In this document: positions 14,024 to 20,110 of the stretch, piece by piece
How positions within the stretch are numbered: the stretch's first letter is position 1
Layout of the letters: every line of letters begins with the position of its first letter
DNA from: a virus
DNA length: 20,110 bases
Reading direction: 5' to 3' (one strand)
Virus record (IMG/VR): IMGVR_UViG_3300045303_000079
Location: 1-20,110 of that record
Program-made: the position numbers and the translations under genes
The notes under the pieces: generated by a model
The model's input: the letters and a program-made list of their open reading frames with translations, nothing else
Database searches by the model: none
What the model was told of the DNA's origin: nothing

Positions 14024-17000
14024 GCATTTTTGGCGGCAAGAAGCCAGCGGCACAAAAGGACACGCACGCGCTCGGCCTCGACTTCCAATCGGCTCAATAC
14101 GGCAACTGCATCCCGGTTGTTTTCGGCCAGAACAAGCTGGCCGGCAACGTGATCGACTACATGGATTTCCTGCCGGTCGCGCACAAGCAGAAGGCTCAGG
14201 GCGGCAAGGGCGGGCACCCGCCGTCGACCACGAGCTGGACGTATCAGGCGAGCTTCGTGATCGGACTGTGCGAAGGCCTGGGCACCGTCGTCACCGTCTA
14301 TAACGGCACCGGCGAAAACACGCTCGCCGGCGCCGGCGGAATCGGGTTCAACGGATCCGCGACGCAAGGCGTCTGGTCGCACCTCACCGGCACGCACGCG
14401 CTCAACTATTCGGCGACGTCGATCGCGTGTTTCCAGGACATGCAGCTTGGCGACACCGCCTCGCTGCCCAACCTCAACTTCGAAATCGCCGGCCGCAACC
14501 AGCTGGGCGGCGGCATCGTCGACGCCAACGCCGCCGACATCCTGACCGCCATCTGCACCGATACCCAGATCGGCGTGAAGTTCACCGCGCTCGGCGACCT
14601 GACCGCGTTCCGCAATTACAGCACCGCGGCCGGCCTCTTCTTCTCTCCCGTCTACGACACGCAGGCGCCGGCGTCGCAGGCGATCGAATCCCTCCTGAAA
14701 TATGCCAACTCCGCCGGCTATTTCAGCGAAGGCGTGTTGAAGGTCGTTCCCTACGGCGACTCGGCGATCACTGCCAACGGCGCGACCTATACGCCGAACC
14801 TCACGGTGGTCGCGGATCTCGGCGCGAATGACTTCATGACGAACGGGCCGGGCCCGAAGGTTACGTCGAAGCGGAAGTCGCCGGCGGACGCGCTCAACAT
14901 CGTGCACGTCGAATATAAGGACCGGTCGGCGAAATACCGCACCATTCCCGTGACGGCATCGATCGACCAGGACGTTGTGGCCACCGGCAGCCGCACCGAT
15001 CAGTCCGAGTCGGTGGACATGATCACCTTGGCGTCGACGGCGCGCCTGGTCGCGCAGAACCTGCTGCAGCGCATGTATTACATCCGGAACACTTATTCGT
15101 TCCGACTGGCCTGGCGCTGGTGCTGGCTCGAGCCGACGGACATCGTGTCGCTCACCGATGTTGGCCAGGGGCTCAACCTCACGCCCGTCCGCATCACCAG
15201 CATTTCCGAAGACGAACACGGGCTGCTTAGCGTCGAAGCGGAAGAACTGCCCGATGGCATTGGCCACGGCGGCACCTACGCGACGCCGGCGGTCATTCCC
15301 ACGAACACGGATCCGGACGTGGATCCGGGCCCGGTCACGGCGCCGTATTTCTTCCGCGCGCCAGGCTTTCTGGTCTCGGCCGGCGCGCCCGAGATCTGGG
15401 TGGCCGTCAACGGCGCCAATCCCATGTGGGGCGGCTGCGACGTCTATCTCTCGCAGAACGGCTCGAGCTACACCTACCTGTCGACGTTCGCGCGGAAGTC
15501 GATCTACGGCTCGCTGACGAACACGCTGCCCAACGTCGCGGATCCGGACACCACCAGCGCCCCGAACGTCTCCCTGTATGCCGGCGGCGTGTTGCTCGGC
15601 GGTCTCGCGGCCGACGCCGACGAGTTCGTGACGATGGCGATGGTCGACACCGAGATCATTTCCTACCAGGCGGCGACGCTGGCGGCGGGGCCGTCCTACA
15701 CGCTCGGCACGCGGATCCGCCGCGGCGGCTACGGCACCACCATCGCTTCGCACAGCGCCGGCGCGCCCTTCGTTCGACTGGACGAGAACATCCTCCGGAT
15801 CCCGATGGATGCGTCCCAAGTCGGCAGCGTCATCTACGTCAAGTTCCTGAGCTTCAATGCCTTCGGCCGCGGCGATCGCACGCTGGCCATGGAAACCGCC
15901 TACCCGTACACCGTCGGCAGCAACATCGAATTCCCGGACGTGCCGGCGACGCCGGGCAGCTTCGCAGTCACCGGTGTGGCCGACGGCATCAATCTGACCT
16001 GGAATAACGTCAACCCGGCCGCCGTGGCGTGCACCAGCATCGAGCGCTGCGCGACGTCGGGCGGCACGTACACGGTGATCGCCCAGGTTGGGCCGACGGA
16101 CACCATGTACCACGACGCCATGACCACGGGCGCCACCTGGTTCTACAAGATCCGCAGCCGTGGCCACCAGGTCTCCGGCGGCTGGTCGGCCTACACCGCC
16201 TTCGCAAGCGGCACGGCCTACAACACGACCACCAGCGTCGCGGCTGCCCTGGCCGCCGCCAACGCCGCCCAGGCCGACGCCACGGCCGCGCTGGCCCAGC
16301 TGACCGATATCGCGAGCGATTCGCTCCTGACGCCTGGCGAGAAGCCGATCGTCATCAAGGACCGGGACGCGCTTACGGCCGAACAGGCCGGCATCGATGC
16401 CCAGGCCACGGCGTTCTCGATCACCACCGAGAAGACGACCTACGACACGGCCGTCACCGCGTTGACCACGTACCTGGCCACGCTCACGAGCCCGGTGCTG
16501 TGGTCCAATTTGAGCGGCAACACCACGATCGTCGGGACGACGTTTCGGCAGAAATTCCTGGACGTCTACGCGGCGCGCACGGCGCTGCTGAATAAGATCT
16601 ACGCCGCAGCCAAGTTGCTCGCCGATACCGCCCAGGCGGCGGCCAACGCCGCGCAGGCCGACGCCACCAGCGCCCTGGCGACGCTGACCGATATCGCGAG
16701 CGATTCGCTCCTGACGCCTGGCGAGAAGCCGATCGTCATCAAGGACCGCGACGCGATCACGGCCGAGCAGGCCGGCATCGATGCCCAGGCGACGACCTAC
16801 AGCGTCACCACCGAGAAGACCACCTACGACACGGCCGTCACGGCGCTGACCACGTACCTGGCCACGCTCACGAGCCCGGTGCTGTGGAGCAACCTGACCG
16901 CAAACACGACGATCGTCGGCACCACGTTCCGCCAGAAGTTCCTCGATGTTTATGCATCGCGCCAAGTGCTGCTGCAGAAGATCGCCGACGTCGTCACCTA

Positions 17001-20000
17001 CGGCAACACCGCCGGCAACGGCACGAACCTGCTGTGGGATGAATACTCCCGCTTCCTGACGGCCACGCTGCCGTCGCCGTTGTCGCTCAACCTGACGACG
17101 GCCGCGATGGTCACGGACACGGCGGCCACCGGCGGCAAGTCCCTGCAGCTGACGACGGCTGGCGTGACGAATGCCGAGTATTGCGCGTTCACCGTTGGTG
17201 TAACGACGGATTACAACCTGCCACTCGCGCCGGGTAAATACATCGTCTCCGCTTACCTCCGCGCGAGCGTATCGGGCCATCAGATCCGTTTCGTGCTCAA
17301 GGGCGATGATGCGGTCGGCCATTTCGGCGCGAACTTCGCGATCACGAACACCACCGGCCTGACCCGCTATTCGCAGGTGATCGACACCAGTTCGTCCACC
17401 GGGCCGAATGCGTTCCTGTATATCAACACGAATATGAGCGTGACCGCTGGCCGCGTGGTGACGGTCGACCGCATCATGATCGAGCCGGTGATCGGTGGCC
17501 TGGCCACGCCGAGCCCGTACGTCCAGGGCAACCCGGCACGCCGGGCGATCAACGCCCAAGCAGCTGCGGACGCGGCACAGGTCGACGCGACGTCGGCACT
17601 GACGACACTGACCAACATCGCCAGCGACAACCTGCTGACGCAAGGCGAAAAGCCGACAGTCATCAAGGACCGTGACGCGATCACGGCCGAGCAATCCGGC
17701 ATCGATGCCCAGGCCACCGGCTACGGCATCACCACCGAGAAGACGACTTACGACACGGCCGTGACGGCGCTGACGACGTACCTGGCCACACTCACCACGC
17801 CGGTGCTCTGGTCGACGCTCAGCGGCGACACGACGATCGTCGGCACCACGTTCCGGCAGAAGTTCCTGGACGTCTATGCCGCGCGCCAGACCTTGCTCCA
17901 GAAAATCGCGGACACGGTGACGCTTGGCAATACCGGCGGCAACGGCATCAACATGATGTGGGACGAACAGTCGCGGTTCACGGCTGTGCCGCAATATTCG
18001 AACTACAACGACGGCGCCTCGACGTTCGCCTACGATGCGGCCACGACGATCATCGGCGACGGTGGCTCGTTCCAAGTCACGAGCGGTGGCGCGGTAATCA
18101 ACGGGTTTTTCCAACTCAACGGAAGCTCGGGCGACTACAACATCCCGTGCCCGGGCGGCATCAAATACATCCTGTCGTTCTACGCGCGCTGCTCGACCGC
18201 CGGCCATATCATCCGGCCGCAGTTCACGCGCGACGATGCGGTGTCAAACAACAGCTTGGCCGATTTCACCCTGACCGCGGCGAACACGTGGTACCGGGTC
18301 TCATGCGTGGTCGACCTGTCGGCACTCCCGAACGTGCGGAAGATCTGCGTCGGCGTGTTCTACAACCGCTCCAACGTCGCCGGTCGGGTCTCGAAATACT
18401 CCGGCTTTATGCTGGAGCCGATCATTGGCCAGCTCGTGACGCCGTCGCCCTGGGTGCTCGGCACCGCCGGCCGCCTGGCGCTGACTGGCATCACGAACGC
18501 AGCAACCGCGCAGGCCGCGGCAGTTGCCGCCCAAGCGGACGCCACGAGCGCCCTGGCCACGCTGACCGATATCGCGAGCGATTCGCTGCTGACGCCCGGC
18601 GAGAAGCCGGTGGTGATCAAAGACCGGGACGCGATCACGGCTGAACAGTCCGGCATCGATTCTGCGGCCGACTTGTACCAGGTAGTGACCGAGAAGAGCA
18701 CCTACGACACGGCCGTCACGGCGCTGACGACGTACCTCGCCACCCTCACCACGCCGGTGCTGTGGTCGACGCTCAGCGGCAACACGACGATCGTCGGCAC
18801 CACGTTCCGGCAGAAGTTCACCGACGTCTATGCCGCGCGCCAGGCCTTGCTCAACAAGATCGCCAGCAACGCGCAGGGGCTGATCTACGCGCCGCGCTCC
18901 GGATCCGAGCAGCTGGTGAACGCCGACTTCGAATTCGGCACCGATAGCCCGCCGGTCGGCTGGATGCTGAATTCGGCGACCGTGCTCTACGACACGACTA
19001 CGCAATACGCCGGCACGCGCTCGATCAAGGTGACGTCGACGGCCGCGAATGGCGGCATCCTGTCCGATCAGAAATACGGCATCAGCGTCGGCGGCAGGAT
19101 CCGCGTCAGTGGCCAGGCCAAGCGCGTGAGCGGCACCGGCAGCGCCTCGATCGCCGTGTCGTTCTTCGACAATACCGGCGCCGTCACCAGCACGGTGAAT
19201 GCGGGCACGACAACGTCGTCTTCCTGGACGGCGCTGACCGGCGTATGCCAGGCGCCGGCGAATACGTCGTACTACCAGATCAACCTGCGTTGCACGGTCA
19301 GCGGCGATGTGTGCGAGTTCGACAACATCCTGCTCGGCCGGCAGCGCGACCTGGACAACGATATCGAGGACGGCGCCACGATGGGCCGGGTGCTACTCAC
19401 CGACCTCTCGAGCAACCGTGTCGGGCTGCGCGTGGCCGGCTCCGGCCACCGCATCGGCGACCAGCGCAACCTGCCGCAGATCACGGTCGGCAACCTGCAA
19501 TCCAAAGTTCCCTCGGTGATCACATACACGTCGACCGCGACCACGGCGACGATCAGCGTGGCCGCATTCACCATGACCGCCGGCAGCGTAACGGTGAGCT
19601 ACAACGCGACCAGCGTCGGCACCACCGGCAGCGGCACCGTGCTCTATTACCTGTATCTCGATGACCCTGGCTACGCCGGCGGCGCGCAGACGCTGGTGGC
19701 CACGACCACGGCGCTCACCTGCTACCAGAACGACGGCCGGGTGCTGATCGGATCCGTGTCTGTGATCTACACGGCCGGCGGTTCGGGTGGCGGTGGTGGC
19801 GGCGGTCACGAGTGCGTCGCCGACGACATGTATCTCCGTTGGACTTTGCGCGCCGGTGCGGTTGCCCTTGGCCAGATGATCGACTGCATCAACCTGCCGA
19901 AGAACGGCGTGATCTATGCCCACGCGATCGAGGCCATCAAACACGCGGCCGAGGCCTGCGTCCGCATCACGACCGAGGGCGGCGCCGTCCTGGACTGCAG

Positions 20001-20110
20001 CGAATCCACGCCGTTCGACCTCATCGGCGGCGGCAGTGCGTTCGCGCCCGACATGAACGGCCATCGCGTCGTTACCGATCGCGGCATCGAGACGGTCATT
20101 TCGGTGGAGC
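14020..20110 (+). CDS. Large tail tip / host-specificity protein (gpJ-like), C-terminus cut by window
   Basis: Central tail tip and probable receptor-binding protein; 2030 codons from GTG 14020 (GTGA overlap with the peptidase stop) without a stop before the window edge. Residues 1-~440 match the phage tail/GTA hub type: HALGLDFQSAQYGNCIPVVF, SWTYQASFVIGLCEGLGTV, ESLLKYANSAGYFSEGVLKV and WRWCWLEPTDIVSLTD. Beta-rich domains follow to ~637, then a fibronectin III-like domain (~638-732, GINLTWNNV ... WFYKIRSRG). Four 113-residue helical repeats start at 748, 876, 1184 and 1502; repeats 2 and 3 are each followed by a related jelly-roll-like domain, and a third such domain follows repeat 4 (~1615-1780). 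A further beta domain ends in a Gly run (1920-1929), and residues 1932-2030 look like the start of a Hint domain. The protein is much longer than lambda gpJ. Confidence 0.93.
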   Translation, partial: MSIFGGKKPAAQKDTHALGLDFQSAQYGNCIPVVFGQNKLAGNVIDYMDFLPVAHKQKAQGGKGGHPPSTTSWTYQASFVIGLCEGLGTVVTVYNGTGENTLAGAGGIGFNGSATQGVWSHLTGTHALNYSATSIACFQDMQLGDTASLPNLNFEIAGRNQLGGGIVDANAADILTAICTDTQIGVKFTALGDLTAFRNYSTAAGLFFSPVYDTQAPASQAIESLLKYANSAGYFSEGVLKVVPYGDSAITANGATYTPNLTVVADLGANDFMTNGPGPKVTSKRKSPADALNIVHVEYKDRSAKYRTIPVTASIDQDVVATGSRTDQSESVDMITLASTARLVAQNLLQRMYYIRNTYSFRLAWRWCWLEPTDIVSLTDVGQGLNLTPVRITSISEDEHGLLSVEAEELPDGIGHGGTYATPAVIPTNTDPDVDPGPVTAPYFFRAPGFLVSAGAPEIWVAVNGANPMWGGCDVYLSQNGSSYTYLSTFARKSIYGSLTNTLPNVADPDTTSAPNVSLYAGGVLLGGLAADADEFVTMAMVDTEIISYQAATLAAGPSYTLGTRIRRGGYGTTIASHSAGAPFVRLDENILRIPMDASQVGSVIYVKFLSFNAFGRGDRTLAMETAYPYTVGSNIEFPDVPATPGSFAVTGVADGINLTWNNVNPAAVACTSIERCATSGGTYTVIAQVGPTDTMYHDAMTTGATWFYKIRSRGHQVSGGWSAYTAFASGTAYNTTTSVAAALAAANAAQADATAALAQLTDIASDSLLTPGEKPIVIKDRDALTAEQAGIDAQATAFSITTEKTTYDTAVTALTTYLATLTSPVLWSNLSGNTTIVGTTFRQKFLDVYAARTALLNKIYAAAKLLADTAQAAANAAQADATSALATLTDIASDSLLTPGEKPIVIKDRDAITAEQAGIDAQATTYSVTTEKTTYDTAVTALTTYLATLTSPVLWSNLTANTTIVGTTFRQKFLDVYASRQVLLQKIADVVTYGNTAGNGTNLLWDEYSRFLTATLPSPLSLNLTTAAMVTDTAATGGKSLQLTTAGVTNAEYCAFTVGVTTDYNLPLAPGKYIVSAYLRASVSGHQIRFVLKGDDAVGHFGANFAITNTTGLTRYSQVIDTSSSTGPNAFLYINTNMSVTAGRVVTVDRIMIEPVIGGLATPSPYVQGNPARRAINAQAAADAAQVDATSALTTLTNIASDNLLTQGEKPTVIKDRDAITAEQSGIDAQATGYGITTEKTTYDTAVTALTTYLATLTTPVLWSTLSGDTTIVGTTFRQKFLDVYAARQTLLQKIADTVTLGNTGGNGINMMWDEQSRFTAVPQYSNYNDGASTFAYDAATTIIGDGGSFQVTSGGAVINGFFQLNGSSGDYNIPCPGGIKYILSFYARCSTAGHIIRPQFTRDDAVSNNSLADFTLTAANTWYRVSCVVDLSALPNVRKICVGVFYNRSNVAGRVSKYSGFMLEPIIGQLVTPSPWVLGTAGRLALTGITNAATAQAAAVAAQADATSALATLTDIASDSLLTPGEKPVVIKDRDAITAEQSGIDSAADLYQVVTEKSTYDTAVTALTTYLATLTTPVLWSTLSGNTTIVGTTFRQKFTDVYAARQALLNKIASNAQGLIYAPRSGSEQLVNADFEFGTDSPPVGWMLNSATVLYDTTTQYAGTRSIKVTSTAANGGILSDQKYGISVGGRIRVSGQAKRVSGTGSASIAVSFFDNTGAVTSTVNAGTTTSSSWTALTGVCQAPANTSYYQINLRCTVSGDVCEFDNILLGRQRDLDNDIEDGATMGRVLLTDLSSNRVGLRVAGSGHRIGDQRNLPQITVGNLQSKVPSVITYTSTATTATISVAAFTMTAGSVTVSYNATSVGTTGSGTVLYYLYLDDPGYAGGAQTLVATTTALTCYQNDGRVLIGSVSVIYTAGGSGGGGGGGHECVADDMYLRWTLRAGAVALGQMIDCINLPKNGVIYAHAIEAIKHAAEACVRITTEGGAVLDCSESTPFDLIGGGSAFAPDMNGHRVVTDRGIETVISVE
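15931..16215 (+). other. Fibronectin type III-like domain of the tip protein
   Basis: Codons ~638-732. PDVPATPGSFAVTGVADGI, then LTWNNVNPAAVACTSIERC, TYTVIAQV and WFYKIRSRGHQVSGGWSAY give the usual strand pattern with Trp in strand B and Tyr in strand F. Lambda gpJ also carries such domains in this position. Confidence 0.75.
16261..16599 (+). repeat. 113-codon helical repeat, copy 1 (tip protein)
   Basis: First of four in-frame copies of exactly 339 bases. It starts NAAQADATAALAQLTDIASD and continues SLLTPGEKPIVIKDRDALTA, EQAGIDAQATAFSITTEK, TYDTAVTALTTYLATLTSPV, NTTIVGTTFRQKFLDVYAAR and LLNKI. Bases 16300-16364 are identical to 16684-16748 in copy 2. The LTPxEKP...TEKxxYDxAxxALxxYL pattern is a known module in phage tail proteins. 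Confidence 0.93.
16645..16983 (+). repeat. 113-codon helical repeat, copy 2 (tip protein)
   Basis: Same length as copy 1 and 384 bases downstream of it, with only a 15-codon Ala-rich linker between them. Residues SLLTPGEKPIVIKDRDAITA, YDTAVTALTTYLATLTSPVL and TTFRQKFLDVYASR match copy 1 almost fully; long stretches are identical at the DNA level. Confidence 0.93.
16984..17568 (+). other. Jelly-roll-like (carbohydrate-binding type) domain A of the tip protein
   Basis: Codons ~989-1183, between repeats 2 and 3. It opens GNGTNLLWDEYSRF, has ATGGKSLQLTTAG, PLAPGKYIVSAYLRASVSGH and TRYSQVIDTSSS, and closes VDRIMIEPVIGGLATPSPYV. This strand order resembles CBM4/9-like domains. It is related to domain B (17908-18522), which has the same opening and closing motifs. 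Confidence 0.65.
17569..17907 (+). repeat. 113-codon helical repeat, copy 3 (tip protein)
   Basis: Exactly 339 bases, the most divergent of the four: TNIASDNLLTQGEKPTVIKD and QSGIDAQATGYGITTEK differ from copies 1 and 2, but YDTAVTALTTYLATLTTPVL and TTFRQKFLDVYAARQ are kept. No insertion or deletion relative to the others. Confidence 0.92.
17908..18522 (+). other. Jelly-roll-like (carbohydrate-binding type) domain B of the tip protein
   Basis: Codons ~1297-1501, between repeats 3 and 4. Opening GNGINMMWDEQSRF, middle GGSFQVTSGGAVINGFFQL, CPGGIKYILSFYARCSTAGH and WYRVSCVVDLS, closing YSGFMLEPIIGQLVTPSPWV. It is a diverged duplicate of domain A. Confidence 0.65.
18523..18861 (+). repeat. 113-codon helical repeat, copy 4 (tip protein)
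   Basis: Exactly 339 bases. Returns to the copy 1/2 type in its first part (LTDIASDSLLTPGEKPVVIK), has a variable segment SAADLYQVVTEKS, and ends TTFRQKFTDVYAARQALLNK. It shares long near-identical DNA stretches with copies 1 and 2 in the first third. Confidence 0.93.
18862..19370 (+). other. Third jelly-roll-like domain of the tip protein
   Basis: Codons ~1615-1784. SEQLVNADFEFGTDSPPVGW followed by GTRSIKVTSTAANGG, GGRIRVSGQAKRVSG, SASIAVSFFDNTG and VCEFDNILLGRQ give the pattern of a CBM4/9-type carbohydrate-binding module (LVNxxFE...GW opening, FDNI closing). It is closer to classic CBMs than domains A and B. Confidence 0.65.
19813..20110 (+). other. Probable Hint (intein/hedgehog-like) domain, cut by the window end
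   Basis: Codons 1932-2030 follow a glycine run (1920-1929). The sequence begins with Cys1932 in HECVADDMYL, has RAGAVALGQMIDCINLP resembling intein block A (Cys start, then G-x-x-I/V-D), and CVRITTEGGAVLDCSESTPF (1980-1999) in the position of block B, although the usual His is replaced by TPF. Then GGGSAFAPDM and HRVVTDRGIETVISVE resemble the next Hint strands. I recall similar C-terminal domains in large phage tail proteins. The catalytic C-terminal His-Asn would lie outside the window. Confidence 0.6.

Noticed and set aside
13867-18207. Antisense open frame of 1446 codons opposite the peptidase and tip genes
   Set aside because: Its composition is dominated by Arg, Gly, Val, Ala and Asp with no domain pattern, typical of the reverse complement of GC-ending codons. 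The sense strand encodes recognisable tail proteins there, and the repeats in the sense gene lengthen the shadow.
16261-18861. CRISPR array or diversity-generating retroelement in the repeated region
   Set aside because: Units are 339 bases, in frame, protein-coding and unevenly spaced. No reverse transcriptase or adenine-mutated template repeat is seen in the window.
1-20110. tRNA, rRNA or riboswitch
   Set aside because: Genes are packed edge to edge and the few gaps (at most about 70 bases) show only hairpins or ribosome binding sites.

Overview
The window is a contiguous late-gene (virion morphogenesis) block of a tailed phage or prophage, all on the + strand. Gene families and order point to a siphovirus with an HK97-type head, a long non-contractile tail, and a tail tip ordered like that of gene transfer agents (DUF2460, DUF2163, NlpC/P60, large tip/host-specificity protein). 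DNA is GC-rich (about 67-70% in typical lines counted by hand) with GC-ending codons, suggesting a high-GC proteobacterial host. No bacterial gene, integrase, att site or tRNA is visible, so free phage and prophage cannot be told apart. Both window edges cut genes.

Layout. Packaging and head (1-6672): 3' end of a P27-type small terminase, large terminase, HK97-type portal, ClpP-like prohead protease, terminator, HK97-type major capsid protein, an endonuclease VII-like HNH gene inserted after it, a 62-residue unknown protein, and a gp6-like head-tail connector. Neck (6665-7599): an HK97 gp10-like protein and a putative tail terminator, in DNA of visibly lower GC. Tail tube and length control (7628-11479): terminator, major tail tube protein, tail chaperone pair G/GT with a probable -1 frameshift, and an 810-residue tape measure. 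Tail tip (11476-20110): a DUF2460-type protein carrying an inserted spike/carbohydrate-binding-like domain, a DUF2163/BR0599 protein, an NlpC/P60 peptidase, and a tip/receptor-binding protein of at least 2030 residues that runs off the right edge.

The genes form one assembly line. The terminase cuts and pumps DNA through the portal; the protease matures the capsid; connector, gp10-like and terminator proteins join head to tail; chaperones load tube subunits on the tape measure; tip proteins close the tail, and the peptidase probably opens peptidoglycan. Start-stop overlaps (ATGA, GTGA, TGATG) suggest strong translational coupling. Two intrinsic terminators stand directly before the ribosome binding sites of the two most abundant products, capsid and tube.

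Most unusual is the tip protein. After a fibronectin-like domain it has four exact-length 113-codon helical repeats, two interleaved with related jelly-roll-like domains, then a third such domain, a glycine run, and the beginning of what looks like a Hint (hedgehog/intein-type) autoprocessing domain cut by the window end. Other points of interest are the interrupted DUF2460 protein, the HNH gene with adjacent palindromes, the frameshift site, and the low-GC neck segment.
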